Positions 25,829 through 35,148 of a stretch of 64,000 nt of DNA are shown piece by piece. The stretch is from Polyangiaceae bacterium (GTDB taxonomy: Bacteria; Myxococcota_A; Polyangia; Polyangiales; Polyangiaceae), in contig JAICQO010000014.1 in NCBI GenBank assembly GCA_025937835.1, positions 33,530 through 97,529 of the forward strand, given 5' to 3'. The position numbers and the translations under genes were made by a program. The first letter of the stretch is position 1. Every line of letters starts with the position of its first letter. The notes beneath the pieces are model-generated. The model was not told the origin of the DNA. It worked only from the letters and a program-made list of their open reading frames with translations, and ran no database searches.

Positions 25829-27063
25829 GGCTCCGCGGATTGGCGCTGACAGCGGCCGTGCTGCTCGCCTTCGGCGGCAACCGCGTCGTGCACGCCGAAG
25901 AGAAGAGCTCGCTCGGCCCCAGCATCCTCAAGGTGCCGATGCTCGAGCGCCACGCCGAGCAGGGCATCCTGACGCCCGTGCCGCTCGACCTCGAGCTCCC
26001 CGACGATTTGCCGGCGCGCCGCGTGCTCGTTCACTACCGGATCCACGGCTCGAAGGAGTGGAGGACGCTCGAGCTCTTGCGCTACGGCAAGCGCTGGGTC
26101 GGAGCGATCCCGTGCCTCGAGGTCAGCACGATCACCGGTGACGTCTCGTACTACGTCCGCATCCACGACGCCGCCGGCAGCGTGATCGCTTATAGCGGTT
26201 CGCGGCACAGCCCCTATCGCGTCACGATCAAACACGACACGGAGCTCGCGCGCTCCGCCTCGGCCCCCGCCCGCTGCCCTGATCCCGCCGATTGTCCGCC
26301 GGGCCTCTTGGGCTGCCCGAGCGCCACGGTCGAGCGCATCCCCTGCCGCTCCGACTCGGACTGTGAGGGCGGGACGAGCTGCGGCTGGGACGGCTTCTGC
26401 GAGCTCGACGAGCGGTCGCACCACTGGCTCGCGCTCGATCTGGAAGCGGGCCTCGGCGTGGTCTCCGGGACCGGCGCCTGCAGCGTTCCGAGTCAGGAGA
26501 ACGAGGGCTACGCCTGTTATCGCGAGAGCGACGGAGCGACTTACACTGGACGCCCCGTCTACACCAACGAACCGCTCGCAGTGGGGACCACGCCGGTGCG
26601 GATCGTGCTCGGCTACGAACATCTGCTCAACGAGAACACGCTGCTCGGGGCGCGCTTCGGCTACGCGTTTTCTGGCGCTGGGCCGAAGCCGCGCGGAGGG
26701 GTCGACTTCGTGCCGTTTTCGGGCGAGCTCCGCGCCACGCACGTGTTCGGCACGGACCCGTTCGCCAGCACGGGGCTCCGGCCGTTCGCGCTGGCGGCGG
26801 CCGGCTACGCGCAGCACGACATCCAGGTCACCGTGCATGCGCGGCACGACCTCGGATACGCCGTCGATCAGGGCGGCAACGACTGGGACCAGGACCTCGA
26901 AACCTGGCGTCGCGCCGGTGATGCTTACGTCGGCGTCGGCGGCGGGCTGTGGTGGCTCACGAGCCAGGGCTTCGGCGTTGCCGGCGAGCTGCGAGCGGTC
27001 CAAGCTTTTCCGTACGGAGCGTTCGTCATGACCTGCGATGCCGGGATCCGGGTGGGGTTTTGA
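25825..27063 (+). CDS. Exported protein with Cys-rich module and barrel-like C-terminus
   Basis: 412 residues, GTG start overlapping the OmpA stop (GTGA). A signal peptide ends VVHAEE. Residues about 45-130 form an Ig-like domain of the kind fused to surface proteins (VLVHYRIHGSKEWRTLEL). A short Cys module follows (CRSDSDCEGGTSCGWDGFC), then about 220 residues of amphipathic strands with the look of an 8-strand OM barrel ending in a C-terminal Phe. Function unknown; probably works with the OmpA protein. Confidence 0.72.
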   Translation: MRLRGLALTAAVLLAFGGNRVVHAEEKSSLGPSILKVPMLERHAEQGILTPVPLDLELPDDLPARRVLVHYRIHGSKEWRTLELLRYGKRWVGAIPCLEVSTITGDVSYYVRIHDAAGSVIAYSGSRHSPYRVTIKHDTELARSASAPARCPDPADCPPGLLGCPSATVERIPCRSDSDCEGGTSCGWDGFCELDERSHHWLALDLEAGLGVVSGTGACSVPSQENEGYACYRESDGATYTGRPVYTNEPLAVGTTPVRIVLGYEHLLNENTLLGARFGYAFSGAGPKPRGGVDFVPFSGELRATHVFGTDPFASTGLRPFALAAAGYAQHDIQVTVHARHDLGYAVDQGGNDWDQDLETWRRAGDAYVGVGGGLWWLTSQGFGVAGELRAVQAFPYGAFVMTCDAGIRVGF

Positions 27064-27434
27064 TGCTGTTGCGCCGCGTGTTCCTGGGGTTCGGGCTGCT
27101 CCTGCTCGGTTGCTCCGCCGACTCCGTGGACGAACGTGAGCCGACGCTCGATACGATCGGCGTGTTCGTGGCGCGCAGCGAGCCGGGGGGCGGCTACAAG
27201 CTGCACCGGGTGCTGTATGCGCTGCGGCTTCAGACCGACGACACGTCGCTGTTCATCACCACCTATTCGGGCATCGCGCGCACACTCGACGACGCTCGCG
27301 CTCGGGCGCGCTCGGGCCCGTTGCCGGTAGACGTCGACGTGCAGGTCGTGTCGCAGCGCCAGTTCGCCTCGGTGCCGTACGAGATCGTGTGGTTTCGCAG
27401 CCTGACGCCCGATGAACGAAAGCGCGTCCAATGA
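27063..27434 (+). CDS. Small predicted lipoprotein
   Basis: 123 residues from the ATG at 27063 (TGATG overlap with the previous stop); a longer frame upstream lies inside the previous gene. The signal peptide ends LLLLGC (C17). The mature domain (about 100 residues) is mixed alpha/beta with no recognised motif. Its stop overlaps the next ATG (ATGA). Confidence 0.72.
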   Translation: MLLRRVFLGFGLLLLGCSADSVDEREPTLDTIGVFVARSEPGGGYKLHRVLYALRLQTDDTSLFITTYSGIARTLDDARARARSGPLPVDVDVQVVSQRQFASVPYEIVWFRSLTPDERKRVQ

Positions 27435-28015
27435 AGCAACGCCGGTTCAGCGCGTTTTTCGGGTTCGGCGTGCTGCTGCTGCTCGGCGGCGCGTGCTCGC
27501 GGAGGGCCGATCTGCTCGACGACCCGAACGGCGGCATCGATCTCGGGCCATCGAACCCGTTCGACGAGGCGGAGCTCGTGGACCTCGAGGTGCCGTTCGG
27601 CGAGCCGCCGTTCACGAGCTGCAAGCAGCGCCCCGAGGGTGCTTGCGTCGGCGTGAACGACTTTCCCTGTGATTTCAACGGTTGGTTCAACAAGGTCGCC
27701 GACGACTGCCAGAACCAGACGGGCTGCCGCGCCAACGGCTGGGTGGTCGCCGACATGGGCGAGGACGGCTGCGTCGCGCGCTTGCGCATGAGCGAGCCGA
27801 GCCAGGAGTTTGCGGCGTGCCTGACCGAAGTGCTCGGCGCCTACCGCTGCCCGTGTCGCGCCGAGTCACGCCGTCGCTTCCTCGGCATCGACAACGTGCC
27901 CTGTGCGCCGGGCGAACGGCCGTGCGGCCCGGCGGAGTTCCCGTGTCCGTCGGGCCAGCTCTGCCGCGACGGCGTGTGCGTGCTCGCGTCCGAGGCCGGC
28001 GGCGGCCCAGGCTGA
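27431..28015 (+). CDS. Cys-rich predicted lipoprotein
   Basis: 194 residues. The signal peptide ends LLGGAC (C22). The mature part has about sixteen cysteines, including CPSGQLCRDGVC near the end and a central domain CDFNGWFNKVADDCQNQTGC. Function unknown. It is the last gene of the OmpA operon. Downstream (28016-28088) I see only an imperfect GC hairpin before the Fur-like site. Confidence 0.72.
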   Translation: MKQRRFSAFFGFGVLLLLGGACSRRADLLDDPNGGIDLGPSNPFDEAELVDLEVPFGEPPFTSCKQRPEGACVGVNDFPCDFNGWFNKVADDCQNQTGCRANGWVVADMGEDGCVARLRMSEPSQEFAACLTEVLGAYRCPCRAESRRRFLGIDNVPCAPGERPCGPAEFPCPSGQLCRDGVCVLASEAGGGPG

Positions 28016-28088
28016 GCCGACCTGAGTCAGCTTGCGTACAGGGCGCCTGACGGCGATCACCCGTCCGGGAGGGGCCCCCGGGCGGCCT

Positions 28089-28109
28089 TGTTGAATCTGA
28101 TTTTCAACA
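28089..28109. promoter_or_regulatory. Candidate Fur box before the TonB-receptor gene
   Basis: A 21-bp AT-rich palindrome in GC-rich DNA: 7-bp arms TGTTGAA and TTCAACA flank 7 nt. The inner 15-mer (minus strand TGAAAATCAGATTCA) matches the Fur 7-1-7 consensus (TGATAATNATTATCA) at 10 of 14 fixed positions by eye. It ends 10 nt before the receptor start, where a repressor would block transcription. Confidence 0.5.
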
Positions 28110-28119
28110 TCAGCTGCGC

Positions 28120-30435
28120 GTGGTACGGCACCCCCGAAACCGCGTGACCCCTCGATATTCAGCCAGTTGTCTCGGTGCGTTGCTCGCGCTCGCCCCCCTC
28201 GCCGCGCGAGCCCAGGAGCCCGAACCAGACGCTCCGCCTCCGGCCGCCCCCGCGCCGGCCCCGGTTTCCGAGCCCGTGCCGAACGCGCCCCCCGCAACCG
28301 CTCCCGCGCCGCCATCGGCGGAGCCGGCCGGCGAAGTGACGATCCTCGGCGCGCGCGTGGCGCGTACGCCGGGCTCGGCGCACGTGATCCGCACCAAGGA
28401 GCTCGAGCGTTACAACTACGACGATCCGCACTCGGTGCTGCAGAGCGTGCCGGGCGTGTACTCGCGCGGCGAAGACGGCATCGGCCTGCGCCCCAACATC
28501 GGCATCCGCGGGGTAAACCCCGATCGCAGCAAGAAGCTGACGCTGATGGAGGACGGCATCCTGTTCGGGCCGGCTCCGTACTCGGCTCCTGCAGCGTATT
28601 ACTTTCCGCTCGTGACCCGCATGACCCAGGTGCGGGTGCTCAAGGGCCCCTCGGCGCTGATCTACGGGCCGCAGACGATCGGCGGCGCGATCGATTTCAT
28701 CACCAGGAACCCCCCGAGCACGCCCTCCGGCGCGCTCGACGCGGCCTATGGGCAATACGGCTACAACAAGCTGCACGGTTACTTCGGCGCGAGCGACGAG
28801 AACAACGGCTTCGTGATCGAGGGCGTCCACGTGGGCGCCGACGGCTTCAAGGAGCTACCGAACGACGGCGACAGCGGATTTCACCGCAACGAGTGGATGT
28901 TCAAGGGCTTCCATTCACTCTCTCGCCCGGGCGGGGTGAAGAACGAGCTCTGGCTCAAGGCCACGTACTCGGATGAAATCTCGAACGAGACTTACCTAGG
29001 CCTCACGGACGCGGATTTTCGCAAGGCGCCGCTGAGCCGCTACGGCGCGAGCCAGCTCGATCGCATGCGCTGGCACCGGACCTCGTTCGCGTTGAGCCAC
29101 GTGATCGAGCCCACCTCGCGGCTGTCGATCACCACCACCCTGTATCGTCACGACTTCTTCCGGATCTGGCGCAAGGTCAACGGCTTCCGGGGCGCGTCGA
29201 TCTTCGACATCGTCACCAACCCCGACGCGCCGGAGTACGCCTCCTATCTCGGCATCTTGCGCGGGGAGCTCGACAGCACCGCGGGCGAGGCGATCCTGAT
29301 CGGCCCCAATCAACGGGATTTCGTCTCGCAGGGCCTGGACATCCAGGCTCGCTACGCCGCCAGCACCGGACCCTTCGAGCACCGGCTCGAGTACGGCGCG
29401 CGCCTGCACCAGGACCGCATCGAGCGCCTGCACAGCCAGAACGCCTTCGACATCGTGGGCGGCGAGCTGCTGCCCGATGGAGGGCCCACCCAGGTCACGG
29501 TGCGCAACCAGGACCAGAGCGAGTCGCTCGGGCTGCACGTGATCGACGCCATCACCATCGGCCGTTTGACCGTGACGCCCGGCGCGCGCCTCGAGGTGAT
29601 CCACTCGAAGACCGAGGACTATCTGAACGGCGGCGAGTCGAGCCAGGTCTTGCACGTGCCGCTGCCCGGCATCGGCGCGTTCTACGGCCTCACCGAGCAC
29701 CTCGGCGTTCTCGCCGGCGTCTATCGCGGCTTCAGCCCGCCCGCGCCGGGCAGCGGAGAATCGGTCGAGCCGGAGCTCAGCATCAACTACGAGGGCGGCC
29801 TCCGCTACACGGACGAACCGCTGCGCGCCGAGCTGATCGGCTTCTACAACGACTACTCGAACCTCACCGACGTTTGCACGATGTCGAGTGGTTGCGTCAG
29901 CAGCGACGTCGATCGCCAGTTCGACGCCGGACAAGCGCGGATCTACGGCCTCGAAGCCTATCTCGCGCACGAGCCCGCGATAGGCTCGGTCAAGCTGCCG
30001 CTCGGGCTCACTTACACGCTGACCTTCGCCGAGTTCAGGAACAGCTTCGACTCGGAAGATCCGATCTTCAAGCCGAGCCCGAGCTTGCGGAGCTCGGGCC
30101 TCGTCGAGCCCGGCGACGAGATGCCGTACGTCCCGCGCCACGAGCTGCGCGCGAACGCCGGCGTCGAGACCGGGCGCTTCGGCGTCTCGGCTGCGCTGAT
30201 CTACGTGTCCAAGATGCGTGAGCAGCCCGGGCCGGGCGCGATCGAGTCCTCTCTGCACACCGACGAACAGCTCGTGGTCGACGCCACGGGCGCCGTGCGC
30301 GTGTCGGGCGGCATCAAGGTTTACTCGCACGTCCGGAACGTGTTCAACGATCATTCGATCGTCTCGCGGCGCCCCTACGGGGCGAGGCCGAATGCACCGC
30401 GCTGGGTCCAGGTCGGCGCCCAAGTCGAGTTTTGA
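28120..30435 (+). CDS. TonB-dependent receptor, FecA type
   Basis: 771 residues; GTG start at 28120, with a second in-frame GTG at 28144. A signal peptide (LGALLALAPLAARA) and a Pro/Ala spacer precede the plug (about 60-190) with SVLQSVPGVYSRGEDG, RPNIGIRGVNPDRSKKLTLMEDG and PYSAPAAYYFP. These blocks resemble FecA, the ferric-citrate receptor, more than siderophore or B12 receptors. The 22-strand barrel ends in VGAQVEF with a terminal Phe for OM insertion. There is no FecA-style N-terminal signalling domain, so control by FecI/FecR is unlikely. A Fur-like box lies directly upstream. Confidence 0.9.
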   Translation: MVRHPRNRVTPRYSASCLGALLALAPLAARAQEPEPDAPPPAAPAPAPVSEPVPNAPPATAPAPPSAEPAGEVTILGARVARTPGSAHVIRTKELERYNYDDPHSVLQSVPGVYSRGEDGIGLRPNIGIRGVNPDRSKKLTLMEDGILFGPAPYSAPAAYYFPLVTRMTQVRVLKGPSALIYGPQTIGGAIDFITRNPPSTPSGALDAAYGQYGYNKLHGYFGASDENNGFVIEGVHVGADGFKELPNDGDSGFHRNEWMFKGFHSLSRPGGVKNELWLKATYSDEISNETYLGLTDADFRKAPLSRYGASQLDRMRWHRTSFALSHVIEPTSRLSITTTLYRHDFFRIWRKVNGFRGASIFDIVTNPDAPEYASYLGILRGELDSTAGEAILIGPNQRDFVSQGLDIQARYAASTGPFEHRLEYGARLHQDRIERLHSQNAFDIVGGELLPDGGPTQVTVRNQDQSESLGLHVIDAITIGRLTVTPGARLEVIHSKTEDYLNGGESSQVLHVPLPGIGAFYGLTEHLGVLAGVYRGFSPPAPGSGESVEPELSINYEGGLRYTDEPLRAELIGFYNDYSNLTDVCTMSSGCVSSDVDRQFDAGQARIYGLEAYLAHEPAIGSVKLPLGLTYTLTFAEFRNSFDSEDPIFKPSPSLRSSGLVEPGDEMPYVPRHELRANAGVETGRFGVSAALIYVSKMREQPGPGAIESSLHTDEQLVVDATGAVRVSGGIKVYSHVRNVFNDHSIVSRRPYGARPNAPRWVQVGAQVEF

Positions 30436-30476
30436 CCGCGGCAATCAATCCAGGACGAATCGCGCTGTGGTTCCTT

Positions 30477-30501
30477 AATGAAAATGACTTGCAAGTTCAT
30501 G
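30477..30501. promoter_or_regulatory. Weaker Fur-like site before the delta-60 lipoprotein gene
   Basis: An AT-rich stretch containing TGAAAATGA, an internal CTTGCAAG palindrome and outer ATGAA/TTCAT arms. It shares the TGAAAAT core with the site at 28089 and matches the Fur 15-mer at about 10 of 14 positions. It lies about 50 nt before the ATG at 30553. Confidence 0.3.
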
Positions 30502-30552
30502 GCGCCGCTGGTACCAGGGTGTGCGATTCGGAAGCACACCCTTAGGAGACTC

Positions 30553-32325
30553 ATGAAACGATCTCAGCTTGTTCTGGTTGGCAGCATTTGGGCCGTGCTC
30601 GGCGCCTCGACCCTCGTCGCCTGCGGCGATGACTCGGACGACGGCACAGGTCAGGGCGGGTCCCCGAGCACCGGCGGCAAGGCAGCGACGGGCGGTAAGA
30701 CTTCCACGGGCGGCGCGAGCACGGCCGGCGCGGCGGATACCGGCGGCAAGGCCGCGACCGGCGGCGGCGGCGGCGCAGCAGGCTCCGAAGAGCCGGGCGG
30801 TGGCGGTGCAGCGGGCGGCGAGGAGCCGGGCGGCGAGGCTGGCTCGGGCGGCGCGCCGGAACCGGGCGGTCCCGTCACCAAGAGCAGCGACGTGCTGCTC
30901 GAGGGCGTGAACGACCTGCGCGGTCTGAACTTCGCGGCCAACGGCAAGATCTACGGCTCCGGCCACATCGGTGCCGACACCAGCACCGATCGCAAGGTCG
31001 CGGTCGTGCGCCTCACCGCCGATGGCGAGCTCGACGAGAGCTTCGGAGACCAGGGCATCGTCAGCTTCAACCTGCGCGAGCGCGTCGTGGAAGAACCGGA
31101 AGCCGGAGAGGGCGGCGAAGGCGGCGCGAGCCAGGGCGCGGGCGGCGAGGGCGGCGCCTCGGGCCCGAGCGAGATCGTGGTCAACGACGGCGACGAGCAA
31201 TCGCTCGGCGTGGTCGAGCTCGAGAACGGCGACCTGATCGTTCAGGCAAACGTCCGTGACGAATCGGGCAAGGGTACCGACGTCGTGCTGCTCCGCCTCG
31301 ACTCCGACGGCGAGCTCGTCGATTCGTTCGGCGAGAAGGGCATCCGGAAGCTCGACTTCGGCTGGACCGACGCGGATGCGGCGTCCTGGACGGGCGCAAC
31401 CGGTCCCTCGGACCAGTCGTGGGGCGTCGCGCTCGACCGGAGCAGCGGCGAAGAGAAGGTCGTCGTGTTCGGCTTCGGTCCCGCCAGGGCCGGTCAGACG
31501 ACGGGCGACCCGGCCGTGCAGCGCACCGACAACGATCGCTACATCGCGCGCGTCCTCGCCGACGACGGCTCGCTCGATCCCGACTTCAACGACGGCGAGG
31601 TGTTCTCGTACAACTCGGGCGGCACCTTCAGCGACGGTGGCCGTCGCGGTATCGTCCTCGCCGACGGCTCGATCGTCAGCGGTGGCTACACGAACTACGG
31701 CGAAGGTCTCGGCAACCACATCGTGCTCATCAAGCTCACCCCCGAAGGCAACCCGGATCCGGATTTCGGCTTCGGCATCGCTTCGCCGGGCGTGGTCCGC
31801 ACGAACCCGTTCCTCAGCGACGGCGGCGTGGCCGAGTGCTACGGCGTCGCCGTCCAGAAGAGCGGGCGCTACGTGACCACCGGCTACGGCCGCGCAACGG
31901 TCGCGAACGGGATGTCCAGCCTCGGCTGGGAGACGACCGACGGCGTCGACATGATCTCGGTCGGGATCTTGCCGGAAGGCCTGGACACCAGCTGGGGTAA
32001 GCAGGGCACCTTCGTGGTACAGAGCGAGGGCTTGAACCTCGGCAACACCGAAGACCGCGGGCGCGACATGCTGGCTCTGCCGGACGATCGGCTCGTGTAC
32101 GCCGGTCGGCTCGGCCCGAACCCGGCCCTGTTCTTCGCGACCGCCCAGGGCGAGCTCGACGGCTCGGTCGGTGAAGGCGGAGTGTTCGCGTACGACGCGC
32201 TGACCGATCCGACGTCCCACTTCTTCCGCGTCACCGCCTCGGCGGACGGAAAGCGCGTCGCGGCCTCGACCAGCAACCATGCCGACGGCGTGTTGCTGGC
32301 GATCCTCGACGTCGGCGAGCAGTGA
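30553..32325 (+). CDS. Delta-60 repeat lipoprotein
   Basis: 590 residues from the ATG at 30553, which follows a TAGGAGAC ribosome site; the open frame upstream is not protein-like. The signal peptide ends TLVAC (C24). A GG/TGG linker spans about 30-110. At least six repeats of about 60 residues follow, each ending with a VRLTADGELDESFGDQGIV-type motif, the delta-60 repeat, which should form a beta-propeller. The protein is rich in Asp and Glu. It lies between the TonB receptor and the imelysin gene, whose start overlaps its stop (GTGA), so it is probably a surface component of the iron locus. Confidence 0.8.
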   Translation: MKRSQLVLVGSIWAVLGASTLVACGDDSDDGTGQGGSPSTGGKAATGGKTSTGGASTAGAADTGGKAATGGGGGAAGSEEPGGGGAAGGEEPGGEAGSGGAPEPGGPVTKSSDVLLEGVNDLRGLNFAANGKIYGSGHIGADTSTDRKVAVVRLTADGELDESFGDQGIVSFNLRERVVEEPEAGEGGEGGASQGAGGEGGASGPSEIVVNDGDEQSLGVVELENGDLIVQANVRDESGKGTDVVLLRLDSDGELVDSFGEKGIRKLDFGWTDADAASWTGATGPSDQSWGVALDRSSGEEKVVVFGFGPARAGQTTGDPAVQRTDNDRYIARVLADDGSLDPDFNDGEVFSYNSGGTFSDGGRRGIVLADGSIVSGGYTNYGEGLGNHIVLIKLTPEGNPDPDFGFGIASPGVVRTNPFLSDGGVAECYGVAVQKSGRYVTTGYGRATVANGMSSLGWETTDGVDMISVGILPEGLDTSWGKQGTFVVQSEGLNLGNTEDRGRDMLALPDDRLVYAGRLGPNPALFFATAQGELDGSVGEGGVFAYDALTDPTSHFFRVTASADGKRVAASTSNHADGVLLAILDVGEQ

Positions 32326-33737
32326 TCGAGCCTCGCCGTCCCTTCGAGCGCCAGCGTGCCGTTTCTCGGCCGCTGGCGCTCGCCATTAGTGGTCTCGTGG
32401 CGGCGTTTGCCTGCCGCACCGAGACCCCAGACGAGCACTATTACGACGGCAAAGCGCCCGCTTCCGTGAACGGCGGCCACACTCAGGCCACGGGTGGCCG
32501 AGCTGGGACCGGTGGTGCGGCACAGCCCGCGTCGCCCGTCGGCAGCGGTGGTGCGGCCGGCGACGCCCAGGCGGGCAGCGCCGGCTCCGATGAGTCTTCC
32601 GCAGGCGACAGCGGAGTCGAACCGCCGCCTGCCATCGCTTGCGGCCCCGCGCCGGTGAGCCAGGCAGAGTTCACGCAAGAGGCGCTGCGCGCTGCGGCGG
32701 TCGACTGCGCCGCCTGGCAGCTCTGCCAATTCGAGAACACCGCCATCGAGCTGGACGCCCGGGTTGCCGCCTACGCCTCCGAGCCGAGCGACGAGTCGCG
32801 TGAGCGCGCGGCGAGCGCCTGGACGCGGTCGATGGAGCGCTGGTCCCAGGTCGAGCTGTTTCAGTTCGGCCCGCTCTCGAGCAGGAACGAGAGCGCGGGC
32901 AAGGACGTGTACCTCGGCCAGGGCCTGCGCGATTCGATCTACGGCTGGCCGGCGGTGGCGCGCTGCCGCGTCGAGGACCAGGTCACTTCGCTCGGCTTCG
33001 AGACCAGGGGCATGGACAGCGTGCTGATCTCGGCGCGCGGGCTGTACGCGCTCGAGTACCTGCTATTTTATCCTGGTTTCGACACCGCGTGCGCAGCGAG
33101 CTCGACCACGGCCGCGACCTGGGCGGAGCTCGGCGAGGAGCAGCTCCTGTCGCAGAAGGTCCGCTATGCGCGGGCCCTCTCGGCCGACATCCGCGAGCGG
33201 GCGCAGGCGCTGTCCGAGACCTACCGCGAGGGTGAGTTCCGCGAAGCGTTCGTGAGCGCGAGCGGCTATCCGACCCCGCAAGAGTCGCTGAACGTGCTCG
33301 GCTGGGCGCTCGTCTACATCGAGCGCGAGGTCAAGGATTGGAAGCTCGGCGTGCCTGCGGGCTACACGCTGACGCACCCGGTGGGGGAGCCCGAGTCGCC
33401 GTATGCCGGCGTGGGCACCGAAGCCATTCGCCAGAACTTGCTCGGGTTCCGCAGCCTTTTCCAGGGCTGCGGAGACGCGGGCGAGGGCCTCGGCTTCGAC
33501 GACTGGTTGGTCGCGGCCGGCCATGCCGAGCTGGCTGCGGACGTGATCCGCGCAACCGACGACGCGCTCGCGGCGGTCCAGGCATTTCCAGCTCTCCCGA
33601 GCGCGACGAAGGAGCAAGCTCAGGAGCTCTACGCCGCGATCAAGGTGCTCACGGACTTCCTCAAAACCGACCTGTTCGGGGACGGCAGTCCGATCGGGCT
33701 CAAGCTTCCCGCGGGAGTCGAGGGCGATACGGATTAG
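32322..33737 (+). CDS. Imelysin-like (peptidase M75 family) lipoprotein
   Basis: 471 residues, GTG start overlapping the previous stop. The signal peptide ends AAFAC (C31) and a Gly/Ser linker spans about 45-100. The folded part is the helical imelysin domain. It has WTRSMERWSQVELFQFGPLSSRN, YLGQGLRDSIYGWP and RGLYALEYLLFY, the place of the family GxHxxE motif, where His is replaced by Tyr and Glu is kept. The second half repeats the helical bundle. Imelysins are iron-regulated periplasmic or OM proteins thought to bind iron rather than cleave protein, which fits the adjacent TonB receptor. Confidence 0.82.
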   Translation: MIEPRRPFERQRAVSRPLALAISGLVAAFACRTETPDEHYYDGKAPASVNGGHTQATGGRAGTGGAAQPASPVGSGGAAGDAQAGSAGSDESSAGDSGVEPPPAIACGPAPVSQAEFTQEALRAAAVDCAAWQLCQFENTAIELDARVAAYASEPSDESRERAASAWTRSMERWSQVELFQFGPLSSRNESAGKDVYLGQGLRDSIYGWPAVARCRVEDQVTSLGFETRGMDSVLISARGLYALEYLLFYPGFDTACAASSTTAATWAELGEEQLLSQKVRYARALSADIRERAQALSETYREGEFREAFVSASGYPTPQESLNVLGWALVYIEREVKDWKLGVPAGYTLTHPVGEPESPYAGVGTEAIRQNLLGFRSLFQGCGDAGEGLGFDDWLVAAGHAELAADVIRATDDALAAVQAFPALPSATKEQAQELYAAIKVLTDFLKTDLFGDGSPIGLKLPAGVEGDTD

Positions 33738-33750
33738 GCGGGCAGGAGCC

Positions 33751-35124
33751 ATGTCCCGCTTCCTCCGCAACGTCGATATCGCCTGGCTGGTCGCGTTCCG
33801 AGTCCTGTTCGGCGCGGCGATGTCGGTGTCGATGCTGCGCTTCCTGTACTACGGCTGGGTCGAGCGGCTGTTCGTCGCCCCGCGCTTTCATTTCAAGTAC
33901 TGGGGGTTCTCGTGGGTCGAGCCGCTCTCGGCCGGCGGCATGCACGCGCTGTTCGTGGCGCTGGCGCTGCTCGCCCTGTCGATGACGGTTGGCTTCGCGT
34001 TCCGGCTGACGGCGCCGGCCTTCGCGCTCGGCCTCACTTACTTCCAGCTGATCGACGTCAGCACGTACCTGAACCACAACTACCTGGCGGCGCTCCTGGC
34101 CTGGCTGCTCAGCGTGTCGCCGGCGCACCGAGCGCTGTCGGTCGACGCCTGGCTCTGGAAGGCTATCCGCCGGAGCCACGTGCCGGTCGGATGGTTGTAT
34201 CTGTTCCGCGCCCAGATCGGCATCGTCTACGTGTTCGCCGGGCTCGCGAAGGCGCAGACCGACTGGCTGATCCACGCGCAACCACTGCGGATCTGGCTCG
34301 GAAAAAGCACGCACCTGCCGCTTATCGGGCCATTCTTCACCTGGGATCTGGCGCCGCTGATCATGAGCTGGTGCGGGTTCTTGTTCGACTCGACGGTGGT
34401 CGGTTTTCTCCTGTACCGGCGCACGCGGCCCTACGCCTATGCCGCGGTGATCGTGTTCCACACGTTCACGCGGCTGCTGTTTCCGATCGGGATGTTCCCG
34501 GTGATCATGACGCTGTCGGCGTTGATCTTCTTCGATCCGGACTGGCCCCGCGCCTGGCTCGCTCGGGCGCGCAAGCTGTTCGGTCGCGCTCCCGCACCCG
34601 AGCTCGAGACGCCGCGCAGCGAGCCGGTAGGTGCGACGCCCTTCCAGCGCGCGGCGGTCGCCGTCGGCCTCACGTACTGCGCGATCCAGCTGGCAATGCC
34701 GCTGCGCTTCCTGGCTTACGGCGGCAATGTGCTGTGGCACGAGCAGGGGATGCGCTTCTCCTGGCGGGTGATGGTGCGCGCGAAGGGCGGAAACACCAGC
34801 TTCGTCGTGCACAGCCCGCGCACGGGTCAGGTCTGGCGGGTGAGTCCGCGTACCTACCTGACGGGTCTCCAGGAGAGCGAGATGTCGAGTCAGCCGGACT
34901 TGATCCTGCAGCTCGCGCGACACATCCAGCATGATTTCGAGCAACGCGGCCTCGGCCCCGTCGAGGTGCGCGCCGACTCGCGCGTCGCGCTGAACGGCCG
35001 TCGCGGCCGGCCCTTTCTCGACCCCGGGGTGGATCTCGCCCGGGTCGAGGACGGCCTTTCGAAGGCGGACTGGGTGCTGCCGAGCCCCTCGGAAGCGCCG
35101 GCGCACACGCGGCCGGTACTCTGA
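33751..35124 (+). CDS. HTTM membrane protein, vitamin K gamma-carboxylase-like
   Basis: 457 residues; ATG at 33751 with a CAGGAG ribosome site, 13 nt after the imelysin stop. About nine membrane helices in residues 10-280 contain the HTTM signatures YLNHNYLAALLAW and YVFAGLAKAQTDWLIHAQPLRIWL. The lysine of AGLAK aligns with the catalytic base of vertebrate vitamin K-dependent gamma-glutamyl carboxylase. A soluble C-terminal domain (about 310-457) begins with LWHEQGMRFSWRVMVRAKGG. Bacterial homologues are often found with imelysins; their substrate is unknown. Confidence 0.85.
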   Translation: MSRFLRNVDIAWLVAFRVLFGAAMSVSMLRFLYYGWVERLFVAPRFHFKYWGFSWVEPLSAGGMHALFVALALLALSMTVGFAFRLTAPAFALGLTYFQLIDVSTYLNHNYLAALLAWLLSVSPAHRALSVDAWLWKAIRRSHVPVGWLYLFRAQIGIVYVFAGLAKAQTDWLIHAQPLRIWLGKSTHLPLIGPFFTWDLAPLIMSWCGFLFDSTVVGFLLYRRTRPYAYAAVIVFHTFTRLLFPIGMFPVIMTLSALIFFDPDWPRAWLARARKLFGRAPAPELETPRSEPVGATPFQRAAVAVGLTYCAIQLAMPLRFLAYGGNVLWHEQGMRFSWRVMVRAKGGNTSFVVHSPRTGQVWRVSPRTYLTGLQESEMSSQPDLILQLARHIQHDFEQRGLGPVEVRADSRVALNGRRGRPFLDPGVDLARVEDGLSKADWVLPSPSEAPAHTRPVL

Positions 35125-35136
35125 TCCGGATTCGTG

Positions 35137-35142
35137 TACGCT
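35137..35142 (+). promoter_or_regulatory. Candidate -10 hexamer (TACGCT), near-leaderless start
   Basis: TACGCT ends 6 nt before the ATG at 35149 and could give the barrel gene its own transcript besides read-through from the HTTM gene 24 nt upstream. Confidence 0.4.
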
Positions 35143-35148
35143 CGCGGC

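Noticed and set aside
28050..28085. GC hairpin after the OmpA operon as a terminator
   Set aside because: Only about 5 bp of perfect stem and no U tract; too weak to list.
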